This document shows positions 8,918 through 17,838 of a DNA stretch of 64,000 nucleotides, in pieces; positions within the stretch are counted from its first letter, which is position 1, and each line of letters starts with the position of its first letter. The stretch is from Bradyrhizobium sp. 170. GTDB lineage: Bacteria; Pseudomonadota; Alphaproteobacteria; Rhizobiales; Xanthobacteraceae. The stretch is taken from assembly GCF_023101085.1 (NCBI RefSeq), contig NZ_CP064703.1, positions 1,240,001 through 1,304,000 on the forward strand, in the 5' to 3' direction. The translations under genes and the position numbers were made by a program. The notes below the pieces were generated by a model, which saw nothing but the letters and a program-made list of their open reading frames with translations, was not told the origin of the DNA and did no database searches.

Positions 8918-9427
8918 TCAGGCGCGGGCTTGCTCCGTCGCGCGCTTCACGGCGTTCTTCAGGTCGTCGAGTTCGCTAACCAATCCGTCGAGCCTTCCTT
9001 TCGGAACCTCGGCCAACAGCGAAGCCAGCCACAGGCCGTGCTTCTTTGCCATCCGCCTGAACGCCTTCCTGCCCGCGGACGTCATGCAGACGATCTGCAC
9101 ACGGCGGTCGAGCGGCGACGGCGACCGCGTGATGAAGCCGTCTTCGACCAGGCGATCCACGATCGGGGTCAGATTCCCGGCCGTGACCATCAACCGCTTT
9201 GGCAGCTCGCCCAGCACCAGTCCGACAGGCTCGCGATCGAGCTGCGCCAGCACGTCAAAGCGCGGCATCGTGAAGTCGAACTCTTCGCGGAACTGACGGC
9301 GAAGCTCGGCGCCGATCAGGGACGTGCAGGCAAGGAGGCGAAGCCATACCCTGACCTGGGCGCGGTTGTCGGTGTCTGCTCCGGTCATGTTCTCTTCGTC
9401 GATCAGCGCGATCTCCTTGCCGGCCAT
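8918..9427 (-). CDS. MarR family transcriptional regulator
   Basis: 169 residues from ATG 9427, which has a GGGAGG 9 nt upstream; a TTG one codon earlier is less likely. The winged-helix region reads LPKRLMVTAGNLTPIVDRLV followed by EDGFITRSPSPLDRRVQIV, the MarR wing signature (DRR). MarR proteins are dimers that release DNA on ligand binding. It sits amid acyl-CoA ligases and a thioesterase, so the effector could be an acyl- or aroyl-CoA or a free acid, as in CouR and BadR (inference). Confidence 0.88.
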   Translation of the reverse strand: MAGKEIALIDEENMTGADTDNRAQVRVWLRLLACTSLIGAELRRQFREEFDFTMPRFDVLAQLDREPVGLVLGELPKRLMVTAGNLTPIVDRLVEDGFITRSPSPLDRRVQIVCMTSAGRKAFRRMAKKHGLWLASLLAEVPKGRLDGLVSELDDLKNAVKRATEQARA

Positions 9428-9501
9428 CAACCCATGCCTCCCGACATTCCCTGTGCAGCCGAGCGGATCGGCACCAAAAAGGTTCTGAAGCGAACGTGTA
9501 T

Positions 9502-9520
9502 ATCCTTTAGGACCAAATCA
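9502..9520. promoter_or_regulatory. Possible weaker operator upstream of marR
   Basis: ATCCTTTAGGACCAAATCA matches the 9766-9784 dyad at about 13 of 19 positions and keeps the TTTA-G-C-AAA core. It lies about 75 bp upstream of the marR start on the marR side, which would fit autoregulation. Much less symmetrical than the other two sites. Confidence 0.3.
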
Positions 9521-9765
9521 AGTTCTCGGCACGCAAGAGGCGTGAACGACCTCGCTCCCCGGATTCGGTTGCCTCCTGCACCTCGACCGTAGCGGAGGGT
9601 ATCGTGGCTGGGCAAGCGTGGCGGGCCCACCCATGCAGGAAACAACCTGAATTTCTTCGAAAATTGACGCCTCTGCGCCTCCACGCCGGACCGCCGATTG
9701 AGCGGGGGGCACGGCGTACGGAGACTTCAACGCTCGACTTTGCGCGTCGCCCCGGTTATAGAATA

Positions 9766-9784
9766 ATACTTTATGCCTAAACTA
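9766..9784. promoter_or_regulatory. Putative MarR operator at thioesterase promoter
   Basis: ATACTTTATGCCTAAACTA differs from the 7181-7199 site at one base. It ends 15 nt before the thioesterase ATG at 9800, so a bound repressor would cover the start region. Confidence 0.58.
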
Positions 9785-9799
9785 AAATGAGCGCCTTGC

Positions 9800-10315
9800 A
9801 TGGCCCGTTTTGAATCCATGATACTCTCCGAACTGCCGGGCGGCATCTGGCGCACGCGCCTTCGGGTACGCTTCGGCTCCTGCGATCCGGCCGGAATCGT
9901 CTACACGCCGGAGTATCTCAACCTGTTCAACGGTGTGATCGAGGACTGGTACGGCGATGCGCTGGGGCTTCCTTATCATGAGCTGGTCGGAACGCGGCGG
10001 ACCGGCCTCGGCTATGCGCACGTCTCGGCGGATTTCGCCAAGCCCAGCAGCATCGGCGACGTCCTCGACGTCGCGGTCATCGTGCGCGATATCGGACGCA
10101 CCTCGGTGAAGCTCACGGTTCACGCGTTCAAGGATGGCGCCGAGTGCGTACGCGCCACCTTCGTGACCGTGACGACGTCGCTGGTGGATCACAAATCGAT
10201 TGCGTTGCCGGACGACATGCGTCTCGCGTTGAAGACTTACCAGGCGCGTTGCGGCGGCTCGGCCACCCCTGCTTCAACAAGCCTGAGATACGGGCCGAGC
10301 AACCTGCCAGCGTAA
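9800..10315 (+). CDS. Acyl-CoA thioesterase, 4HBT hotdog family
   Basis: 171 residues, slightly longer than usual for a single hotdog domain because of an unconserved tail. The active-site motif of the 4-hydroxybenzoyl-CoA thioesterase type is visible: VRFGSCDPAGIVYTPEYLN with the catalytic Asp in CDPAG. It would hydrolyse an acyl- or aroyl-CoA to recover CoA. Start ATG 9800 is chosen because the nearby ATG at 9787 hits a stop after eight codons; an internal ATG at 9818 is an alternative. Preceded by the operator-like dyad. Confidence 0.85.
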   Translation: MARFESMILSELPGGIWRTRLRVRFGSCDPAGIVYTPEYLNLFNGVIEDWYGDALGLPYHELVGTRRTGLGYAHVSADFAKPSSIGDVLDVAVIVRDIGRTSVKLTVHAFKDGAECVRATFVTVTTSLVDHKSIALPDDMRLALKTYQARCGGSATPASTSLRYGPSNLPA

Positions 10316-10532
10316 CGGCTGTCCCCAAGCTGAACACCCGGAGCGCGTACCGCTTACGAGGAGCCACCGATACGGACGGGGACTTCCGATCTGCCCGGCC
10401 GCATCTGTCGTAGAGCGCCAAGCGAGCGGCGCCTTTGAGGTGGCTGATATCCTATTGCTTCCTATCTGTTGTGGACAGGAAGTAGCCAAGCTCTCCCCCA
10501 TTGTCTTATCTACCTGTCCTGAAGGAGCCCCA

Positions 10533-10790
10533 ATGCGCGTATTGGCTTGCACGATTCTGACGATCGGGATGATGCTGGTCGCCGCGCCCGCGCGCGCCCA
10601 GACCTATGACCCGAACTTCCCTGTCTGCCTGCAAACCTACGCCATTGGCGGCGGCTATATCGACTGCAGCTTTACTTCGCTGGCGCAGTGCGCGGCGTCC
10701 GCATCGGGCCGCGCGGCGCAGTGCCTGAACAACCCGTATTTCACGCAGGGCGGCGACAGGAAACCGTCTCGGCAGCGCGGCGTTTACTAG
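10533..10790 (+). CDS. Small secreted DUF3551-type protein
   Basis: 85 residues from ATG 10533 with a clear SD (AAGGAG). A signal peptide ends at APARAQ (about residue 22). The mature part has paired cysteines in the DUF3551 layout: FPVCLQTYAIGGGYIDC, LAQCAAS and AQCLNNPYF. This family is abundant in Bradyrhizobium and has no known function; it is probably periplasmic with two disulphides (inference). Confidence 0.8.
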   Translation: MRVLACTILTIGMMLVAAPARAQTYDPNFPVCLQTYAIGGGYIDCSFTSLAQCAASASGRAAQCLNNPYFTQGGDRKPSRQRGVY

Positions 10791-10896
10791 TCTGGAGGCA
10801 GCTGCATCGGCCCGCTTCGGAGGAGCAATGCCCAACTTTGCCCACGCCATCGCTTCTACGTATAGTCCGGCGAAACCACCCATTCCGTGAGGTCAT

Positions 10897-12537
10897 GTGA
10901 CTGCCCCCAATCCCGCTGCCGGCAAACCGGTCGATTCCGCCTCCCTTGTCAACGTGCCGCGGTTGGTAACGGCCTATTTTGCGTCGAAACCGGATCCCTC
11001 TGATCCCACCCAGCGCGTTGCCTTCGGAACCTCGGGTCATCGCGGGACGTCGCTGAAAAATTCCTTCAACGAAAACCATATCCTGGCGACGACGCAGGCG
11101 ATCTGCGACCACCGCCGCGAAACCGGGCTGACCGGCCCGCTGTTCATCGGCATCGATACCCATGCGCTCGCCGAGCCGGCGCTGGCGAGCGCGGTGGAAG
11201 TGTTTGCCGCCAACGGCGTCGACATCATGATCGACGAGCGCAGCGGCTACACGCCGACGCCCGTCATCTCGCATGCGATCCTGAGCTACAATAAAGGCCG
11301 AACGAGCGGACTTGCCGATGGTGTCGTCATCTCGCCGTCGCATAATCCGCCTGAAGATGGCGGGTACAAATACAATCCGCCGCATGGCGGCCCGGCCGAC
11401 ACGGACGTGACGGCCAAGGTCGAAAAGGCCGCCAACGCCTATATGGAAGCCGACATGAAGGGCGTTGCGCGGGTGCCGTATGAGCGCGCCCGCAAGGCGT
11501 CTTCGACGCATCCGCACGACTATATCCGTCCCTATGTCGCCGATCTCGGCAATGCCGTGGACATGGCGCTGATCAAATCATCGGGCGTGAAAATCGGGAT
11601 TGATCCGCTGGGCGGCGCCGCCGTTCATTACTGGCAGCCGCTGATCGAGCATTACGGAATCAATGCGACTGTCGTGAACGACGTCGTCGACCCGACGTTC
11701 CGTTTCATGACGGCGGACTGGGATGGAAAAATCCGCATGGATTGTTCCTCGCCGTTCGCGATGGCGAGCCTGATTGCGATGCGCGACAGGTTCGATGTCG
11801 CCTTTGCCAATGACACCGACGCCGACCGGCACGGCATCGTGACGCGCACGGGCGGCCTGATGAACCCGAACCATTTTCTTGCGGCTGCAATCGCCTATCT
11901 GTTCGAGCATCGGCCGCAATGGGGCAGCGAGGCCGCGATCGGCAAGACCATCGTCTCCAGTTCGATCATCGACCGTGTCGCGGCTAAGCTGAACCGCAAG
12001 CTGGTCGAAACCCCGGTCGGCTTCAAATGGTTCGTCGAAGGCCTCGGCAGCGGTGCGTTCGGATTCGCCGGCGAGGAAAGCGCCGGCGCATCGTTCCTCA
12101 AGCGCGACGGCTCGGTCTGGACGACCGACAAGGACGGTATTGTGATGGGGCTGCTCGCCGCCGAAATCCTCGGCCGCACCGGCCGCGACCCGAGCCAGTT
12201 GTTTGCCACTCTCGCGGCCGAACTCGGCGTGCCCTACTACGAGCGGATCGACGTGCCGGCGACGCCGAAGCAGAAGAGCGCGCTGAAGGCGCTCGGGCCG
12301 GAGCAACTCGATATGCGCCAGCTTGCCGGTGAGCCGGTCAGCGCGATTCGGACCCGGGCGCCGGGTAACGATCAATCCTTCGGCGGCATCAAGGTCGAAT
12401 CCGAGGCGGGATGGTTTGCCGCGCGGCCATCGGGCACCGAAGACGTCTACAAGATCTACGCCGAGAGTTTCCGAGACCAGAACCATTTGAAGACGATTCA
12501 GCAGGACGCTCAGCGCGCCATCGCGAAGGCCTTCTGA
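10897..12537 (+). CDS. pgm: Phosphoglucomutase (alpha-D-glucose phosphate-specific)
   Basis: 546 residues, full family length. It interconverts glucose 1-phosphate and glucose 6-phosphate in the cytoplasm, feeding glycogen and exopolysaccharide synthesis. Visible motifs: GTSGHRG, the phosphoserine loop SPSHNPPEDGG with Ser148, the metal loop NDTDADRHG, the sugar-binding GEESAGASF and the phosphate-binding ARPSGTEDVYKIY near the C-terminus. Start is GTG 10897 with GAGG 6-9 nt upstream; an ATG two bases earlier is out of frame. Confidence 0.95.
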   Translation: MTAPNPAAGKPVDSASLVNVPRLVTAYFASKPDPSDPTQRVAFGTSGHRGTSLKNSFNENHILATTQAICDHRRETGLTGPLFIGIDTHALAEPALASAVEVFAANGVDIMIDERSGYTPTPVISHAILSYNKGRTSGLADGVVISPSHNPPEDGGYKYNPPHGGPADTDVTAKVEKAANAYMEADMKGVARVPYERARKASSTHPHDYIRPYVADLGNAVDMALIKSSGVKIGIDPLGGAAVHYWQPLIEHYGINATVVNDVVDPTFRFMTADWDGKIRMDCSSPFAMASLIAMRDRFDVAFANDTDADRHGIVTRTGGLMNPNHFLAAAIAYLFEHRPQWGSEAAIGKTIVSSSIIDRVAAKLNRKLVETPVGFKWFVEGLGSGAFGFAGEESAGASFLKRDGSVWTTDKDGIVMGLLAAEILGRTGRDPSQLFATLAAELGVPYYERIDVPATPKQKSALKALGPEQLDMRQLAGEPVSAIRTRAPGNDQSFGGIKVESEAGWFAARPSGTEDVYKIYAESFRDQNHLKTIQQDAQRAIAKAF

Positions 12538-12806
12538 TTTCGTGGTGAGGCGGTTGGGGCAACGGGAAATCCCGGCCGCTCTTCGCACGACGGAAGGATG
12601 TTGCGCCAGGCTGCGCCCAGTTGCACCGGTTCGGCACACTCCCGACCAGGCGGGAACAGTGGAACTGAGTTTCGGGCGCCCGCCGCGCTTGCGATCACGC
12701 TGAAATCACGAAGCTCCACGCAGTGTTAACCTCGGGAGCTAGCTGCCAGAAAAAGCCGTCCGGGAGCGGGGGGCCTGTAAGCTATCACGAGGTACCGGGG
12801 GATGAA

Positions 12807-13133
12807 ATGAGTGCGGAATCGGTCGTCTATTATCTGAATCGAGTGCCTGAGAGCGATCCGAATGACCAAACCGAATGGCTTTTGACGGCATTGGGGCACT
12901 ATACCGGCGCGGAACTGCGTGAACTGCTCTATGTAGCGGAAGAGCCGGGATTCTTTGAATTGATGCGTGGGCTGTTTGCGCTTTCGGACGAGAGCCGTGC
13001 GGTGCTGCTGCACTTCCTCGAAACCGGTCACCCACCGGCCATGAAGGCGGCGATCGACCCGAAAGGCCGGTTGACGATTGACCACGCCAATGTCGAGCAG
13101 CGCGTCAAAATGCTTCCTGTGATCGCAAATTAG
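12807..13133 (+). CDS. Conserved hypothetical protein
   Basis: 108 residues from ATG 12807, with a GGGGG run a few bases upstream; the open frame reaches 12723 but the upstream part looks untranslated. The sequence is acidic and helical (TEWLLTALGHYTGAELRELLY), with no signal peptide or membrane segment and no family I recognise. It precedes an XRE regulator by 59 nt. Confidence 0.6.
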   Translation: MSAESVVYYLNRVPESDPNDQTEWLLTALGHYTGAELRELLYVAEEPGFFELMRGLFALSDESRAVLLHFLETGHPPAMKAAIDPKGRLTIDHANVEQRVKMLPVIAN

Positions 13134-13192
13134 TGCCCTAGGCCCTCTGAGGTTGTGCTAAGGTTCCAACTTGAACGGTTGGGAGCCTGCCC

Positions 13193-13642
13193 ATGGCGAC
13201 GAGGAAATCTGGCCCGCTCGATGCGATGGTGGGTGCCAGGATTAGTATGTTGCGGGTTAGCCGCGGCATGAGCCAGGCCATGCTGGCGGAACGGATCGGC
13301 GTTACCTTTCAACAGGTGCAGAAATACGAGCGGGGCGCAAACCGGGTCGGTGCGAGCCGGTTGTCGCAAATCGCTTCTGTGCTGGGTGTTTCGGTCGGCG
13401 AGCTGTTCGAATCTTCCGGGGCCGGATCTCCCGGCTTGAAGTCGCCGGTTCGCTTGCTTGCCGAGCCGGGGGCCTTGCGCGTTCTCAAGGCCTATGCGCG
13501 AACGACCAGTCCGCGTGTGCGGCTTTGCATCGCGAAGCTGGTTGAAAGCATCGCCAGTCGAACTCCCGGAGTGAAAGCCACGGTCGCAATGTTCAATGCT
13601 GTCGATCGTGGTGAGCGGCGGAAGTTTCCCTCGCGAGGATAG
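13193..13642 (+). CDS. XRE family helix-turn-helix regulator
   Basis: 149 residues. Residues about 18-72 form a Cro/C1-type HTH: MSQAMLAERIGVTFQQVQKY, then ERGANRVGASRLSQIASVLG. The C-terminal half (LAEPGALRVLKAYARTTSPR onwards) is a helical extension without a ligand domain I recognise. Targets unknown. The gene stands alone between an unknown protein and the YcaO region. Confidence 0.85.
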   Translation: MATRKSGPLDAMVGARISMLRVSRGMSQAMLAERIGVTFQQVQKYERGANRVGASRLSQIASVLGVSVGELFESSGAGSPGLKSPVRLLAEPGALRVLKAYARTTSPRVRLCIAKLVESIASRTPGVKATVAMFNAVDRGERRKFPSRG

Positions 13643-13699
13643 TCTTCCGCAGGAAGACGAGCGGCAATCTTGTGCCGCCCCCGCAATCCGGTTGGGGCG

Positions 13700-14254
13700 T
13701 CAGCCGGACGCGCGAATCGCAAGGCGCTCCGGCGGCCTCACGCCGGGAATGAACTCGCCGATCCAGTCACGGCGCGTCGCTTCGATATGCCAGGACATTG
13801 CCTCGGCCGAATAGGGCGCCGGATCGGGAATGTCCTTGCGGATCTCCTTGCCGTCGAGCCAGCCGCAGCTGTGCGAGTAGCGCGCCTTGCAGACGAGATG
13901 GATGTCGCCGTGGTCCTGCAGCAGCACGTAGCCGTCGGCCGGAAAAAATGTACCGGCAAGTTCGATCGCACCAGGCAACTGCCGCACCAACAGGAACGTG
14001 CTGGTGGATTGCGATTCCGATTCGGCAACCAGTACGCCGACCAGGCTGTGGATCGGCGCAATCACCTGCGGTGCAACCAGTGCGAGAGGCTCCGTGATCG
14101 GGCCAGCCGTCGCGATCGAGAGATATTCGCCCTCCGGTCCCCAACGGCAGGCGATCAGCCACTCGCGGCTACGGCTACGAATCAAGGTCGGCTTGGCATA
14201 GTCTGAACGGGCAATATCTGCTGCCATGGCTATGACTAAGGCTTTCGCGAGCAT
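13700..14254 (-). CDS. Unknown protein divergent from ycaO
   Basis: 184 residues from ATG 14254, supported by GGAGG 7 nt upstream. No signal peptide or membrane helix is obvious. It is a mixed alpha/beta sequence with SREWLIACRWGPEGEYLSIA and a Cys/Trp-containing patch HSCGWLDGKEIRKDIPDPAP. I do not recognise the family. Start codons of this gene and the YcaO gene are 68 bp apart and divergent, so the two may share a control region; a role as accessory protein or substrate of the YcaO enzyme is only a possibility. Confidence 0.6.
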   Translation of the reverse strand: MLAKALVIAMAADIARSDYAKPTLIRSRSREWLIACRWGPEGEYLSIATAGPITEPLALVAPQVIAPIHSLVGVLVAESESQSTSTFLLVRQLPGAIELAGTFFPADGYVLLQDHGDIHLVCKARYSHSCGWLDGKEIRKDIPDPAPYSAEAMSWHIEATRRDWIGEFIPGVRPPERLAIRASG

Positions 14255-14322
14255 AAGTTCCTCCAGGGCGAGGGCGGGCTGGCCTCTCGTCCGGAGTCTG
14301 CCCGTCAAGTCGTGAGGTCACC

Positions 14323-15684
14323 GTGAGCGGTACCGAAAATTCGATGCAGCAATTGTTTGCACGCGCAGCAGCGTTGCTTCTCGGCAACGAAGTGGACGCC
14401 GCCGGCGATCGCGATGCCAGACGCATCCTGCAATTGCTGGAATATGCCTCCGAATCCGGCAGCCGGATTGATCCGGAGACCGCGAATCGCGCCCATTTGC
14501 TTAACGCTGCTTCCCGATTCGCGCGGGTGTTCGAACTGACCTCGCCCGATGCGCCCAGCCTCATCAGCTTTGGTGCGCAATTCGATCCAGCGCTTGCCGA
14601 TCCCTTGCACGACGGAAGCCCGATGGTCGGCGTTTCAGGCGTCGGTCTGACGTTGCGGGATGCATTTCAGGGCTGCATCGGCGAGGGAGTCGAGTATCTC
14701 TCTCAATTGCAGGCCGGGAGCGACGTGTTGCTCAAACCCGGCGTCGACGACTGGGCCGGAAAACTCGGTCCGAAAGCGCTGGAGCTGGTCGCCGCTCTTT
14801 CGGAACGCCGATTGCAACCAGAGCGAGCGCTTTCCTGGTGTCGTACAACGAGGCTGACCGACGGCGGCGAAGTGTGGCTTCCGGCCGACATCTGCCTGCG
14901 GCGTCCGCCGGCGCAGCGCGACATCGCGCCGCCATTCCCCTTGAGCATCGGATCGGCCGCCGGTCCGTCACGGGATGCCGCAGCACTGCACGGCCTGCTG
15001 GAATTGATCGAGCGCGATGCCGCCAGCCTGTGGTGGCGAGGCGGTCAGCTGCCCCGATCGATTCCGCCGCAGCATGAAGCCGGCATCGTGGCGGAAGGTT
15101 TGTTGCGGCAGCTCCGGCACGGCGCATCGGTGCAGCGCCGGACATGGCTGCTCGATATCACGACGGATATCGGCGTGCCCTGCGTCGCGGCCGTCTCCTG
15201 CCGGGTGGACGGTTCCGGTTTTGCGTTCGGCCTAGCCGCGCGGCCGGCGCTCGAGGCCGCGGTCCGCTCGGCTATTCTCGAAATGTGTCAGCTCGAACTG
15301 GCCGACGCCGTCGTCGCAACCAAACGCCGTGAGCGCGGCGATGACGCGCTCAATACCCAGGATCGCATCCACCTGCAGCGCGCGGCGATCGATGCCGATC
15401 AGTGCGGACTGTTGCAGCCGGTCGCGGAGTACGCGGCCCATCTGCCCGTTCGCGCAACTGAAGCGAGCGTCATATTTGAACTGATCGTACAGCGTTTGGA
15501 AAAAGTGGGAATCGAGACATTCTGCCTTGATCTGACGCGCCAGCGCTTCGCCGTTCCGGTGGTCCGCGTGATTGCTCCAGGCCTGCAACTCGAGCCATCC
15601 GAAATCGTCACGGCCAGGCTGCGGGATGCGATTGCGCGAACCGGAGGCGGCGCAACCTATACCGGAGGCGTCTCTTTGATATAG
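14323..15684 (+). CDS. YcaO-domain protein (ATP-dependent peptide backbone-modifying type)
   Basis: 453 residues, GTG start with GAGG upstream. YcaO enzymes activate a peptide backbone amide with ATP to make azolines, thioamides or amidines. Nucleotide-site motifs are present: SGVGLTLRDAF, then GEGVEYLSQ (Glu121, Glu124), then GLLELIERDAASLWW (Glu227, Glu230, Asp232) and a later AILEMCQLELA with Glu and Gln. This resembles RiPP-associated YcaOs more than E. coli YcaO. The C-terminus ends TGGVSLI and lacks the PxPxP tail of azoline-forming cyclodehydratases. No TfuA, E1-like, dehydrogenase or leader-binding gene is adjacent. The next gene is a SARP-type regulator 38 nt downstream. Confidence 0.85.
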   Translation: MSGTENSMQQLFARAAALLLGNEVDAAGDRDARRILQLLEYASESGSRIDPETANRAHLLNAASRFARVFELTSPDAPSLISFGAQFDPALADPLHDGSPMVGVSGVGLTLRDAFQGCIGEGVEYLSQLQAGSDVLLKPGVDDWAGKLGPKALELVAALSERRLQPERALSWCRTTRLTDGGEVWLPADICLRRPPAQRDIAPPFPLSIGSAAGPSRDAAALHGLLELIERDAASLWWRGGQLPRSIPPQHEAGIVAEGLLRQLRHGASVQRRTWLLDITTDIGVPCVAAVSCRVDGSGFAFGLAARPALEAAVRSAILEMCQLELADAVVATKRRERGDDALNTQDRIHLQRAAIDADQCGLLQPVAEYAAHLPVRATEASVIFELIVQRLEKVGIETFCLDLTRQRFAVPVVRVIAPGLQLEPSEIVTARLRDAIARTGGGATYTGGVSLI

Positions 15685-15722
15685 ACTGGCTGGAATTAAC
15701 CAACCGGTTCCGGAAACCCTGC

Positions 15723-17834
15723 ATGCCGGCCAGCACAAACGCCATGACAGCAGACAAGGCCACGGCGGCGCCCGAAAGCGCCCCGCGCCTTTCGGTGTCG
15801 CTGGTCGGACGGCTCGGCGTGCGGTTCAACGGCCGGCCGATCGAACTGCGAACCCGCAAGGCCGGCGCGGTCCTTAGTTACCTTGCGCTGTTGGAGGCGA
15901 AGCAGGAGAGCCGCGAACGGCTGGTCGGCCTGCTCTGGAGCCGTTCGGACGAGGAAAGGGCACGCGCCTCGCTGCGCCAGGTCGTTCGCGAACTGCGGTC
16001 GATGCTCGAGGAGGCCGGATATGACGGCTTCGTCGCGGAGCGGCTGATGATCGGCATCGACGTCGGACGAATCGAAGTCGATATCGAAAGCGTGATCCAA
16101 CTCGCCGAAGGCGGACGCGTTCACCCGCTGCTGCTCGATACCCCGCAGCTCGACGGGCGGCTGCTCGAAGGAATGGACGATCTCGACCCGTCGTTCCGGG
16201 TCTGGGTGCTCGCCAAGCGGCAGACCATCCATGAACGGCTGATGCGAAATCTCGACGAAGGCTTGACCTCCGCGCGCGTTCCCGCCGACGCCAAAAAGAG
16301 GATCGCGGCCGCGATCGTCAATCTCGATCCGACCCATGAATATGCCTGCCGCTATCTGATGCGGGCGCATGCCGAAGAGGGCGATGTCGCCGGTGCGCTG
16401 CGCATTTACAAGGCGTTGTGGGATCTCCTGGACCGCGACTACGCGATGGAGCCGTCATCGGCCACGGAAGAACTCGTCGCGAACATCAAGCTCGGCATTC
16501 TGGAGCGTACGCCGGCCGAACGGTCCGCCTCGGTAGCGAATGACGAATTCGCCGTCAGGATGGTCAGGGGGACTGCTGTCCAGCCGGTGGCCCCGATGTC
16601 GCCATCGGTCAATGCATCGGCCAGGACGCGCCTGGTGCTGCGGCCCTTTGCGATGCATGGCGTCGACGAGGATCACAGCCATCTGGTGCAGGGGTTCTCC
16701 CAGCATCTCGCCGCCTGTCTCGTCCGCTTCCGCGAATGGAGCGTGGTCGATCGTCCTCCCGCGGCCGTCGTGCTTCCCGACTCGGGCACGGCGTCGCAAT
16801 ACTGCATCGAAACCACCGCCTACCAGGCGGGCGCCGAAATCAATATCGTGATGGTGCTGCGGGACGATACCACCGGGATTTACGTCTGGAGCGAAAGCTT
16901 CCGGCTCGGCCTCGGCAACTGGTTCGAAACGCAGCAGCGCATCATTCGCCGGATCGCGACCTCGCTCAACGTTCAATTGTCGACCGAGCGGCTGATGCGG
17001 CTGGCGGGCGAGCCTGACGTATCGCTCGAACTGCACGACCGTTGGCTGCGCGGACAGAATCTCATGTCGAAATTCGATCCGGAAAGCTGGCGGCGGGCGG
17101 TGGCGATTTTCCGCGATGCGATCCGCGACAATCCGGGTTTCTCGCCTTGCTACAGCAGCCTCGTGCAGATGAACAACATCGAGCATCTGGTGCATCCCGG
17201 GGTCTTTCGCGAGTTCGACAAGGCCAAGGCGACCCTCGAGCTGGCGAAGACAGCCGTTCAACTGGACCCGGTCGATTCCAGGGCGCATCTGTGCTGCGGC
17301 TGGTCTTATGTGATGGCGCTCCGCGAGGCGGAAGCAGCGCCGCACATGGAGCTGGCATGTGAGCTCAACGACAATGACCCATGGACGCTGCTGTCCAGCG
17401 CTCACTACTCGGCGATCTGCGGATCGATCGAAGATGCCCGCGTTCGCGCCGAGCGGTCGCTCGCGCTTTCACCTGCGCCATCCTATCTCGAGTGGGCGTA
17501 TCACGGCACTGTGCGGTTCTTTTGCGGAGACTATGAAGGCACCATCGAGGCGTGCGATCGCGCGCAGGGCATCAACAAGATCCTCCCGGCGTGGCGCGCG
17601 GCTGCGCTGTTCCAGCTCGGAGAACGCGTGCAGGCGCAGCAGGAAATCCAGCGCTTTGTGAACGGTCTGCGTTCATTCTGGGTCGGATCGTCCACGCCGA
17701 CGGACGAGGCGGCGGCGCGCTGGGTCATGCAAGCGCATCCAATCAGCGTGAAGGAGCGCTGGGAAGCCCTGCGCCAAAGTTTGCGTGGCGGAGGGCTTCC
17801 AGTCGATGGCATCACTCACCTAACGCGCAGCTAG
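15723..17834 (+). CDS. SARP/BTAD-type transcriptional regulator with TPR domain
   Basis: 703 residues. Residues about 22-115 are an OmpR-like winged helix of SARP type (LSVSLVGRLGVRFNGRPIEL, RASLRQVVRELRSML), about 120-260 a BTAD region, about 300-420 a TolB/cyclase-associated-like segment (RLVLRPFAMHG, LNVQLSTERLMRLAGEPDV) and about 450-680 TPR-like helices. This class often controls specialised-metabolite genes. It follows ycaO closely on the same strand and its stop is 4 nt from the stop of the convergent small gene, so it is likely the local regulator (inference). Confidence 0.8.
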   Translation: MPASTNAMTADKATAAPESAPRLSVSLVGRLGVRFNGRPIELRTRKAGAVLSYLALLEAKQESRERLVGLLWSRSDEERARASLRQVVRELRSMLEEAGYDGFVAERLMIGIDVGRIEVDIESVIQLAEGGRVHPLLLDTPQLDGRLLEGMDDLDPSFRVWVLAKRQTIHERLMRNLDEGLTSARVPADAKKRIAAAIVNLDPTHEYACRYLMRAHAEEGDVAGALRIYKALWDLLDRDYAMEPSSATEELVANIKLGILERTPAERSASVANDEFAVRMVRGTAVQPVAPMSPSVNASARTRLVLRPFAMHGVDEDHSHLVQGFSQHLAACLVRFREWSVVDRPPAAVVLPDSGTASQYCIETTAYQAGAEINIVMVLRDDTTGIYVWSESFRLGLGNWFETQQRIIRRIATSLNVQLSTERLMRLAGEPDVSLELHDRWLRGQNLMSKFDPESWRRAVAIFRDAIRDNPGFSPCYSSLVQMNNIEHLVHPGVFREFDKAKATLELAKTAVQLDPVDSRAHLCCGWSYVMALREAEAAPHMELACELNDNDPWTLLSSAHYSAICGSIEDARVRAERSLALSPAPSYLEWAYHGTVRFFCGDYEGTIEACDRAQGINKILPAWRAAALFQLGERVQAQQEIQRFVNGLRSFWVGSSTPTDEAAARWVMQAHPISVKERWEALRQSLRGGGLPVDGITHLTRS

Positions 17835-17838
17835 ATCG

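Noticed and set aside
14323..15684. Canonical azoline-forming cyclodehydratase cluster
   Set aside because: No PxPxP tail, no E1/leader-binding protein, no flavin dehydrogenase and no Cys/Ser/Thr-rich precursor in reach.
16455..17405. Long antisense open frame inside the SARP regulator
   Set aside because: Typical GC-rich shadow frame: His/Arg-rich, no SD, no recognised domain, opposite an intact conserved gene.
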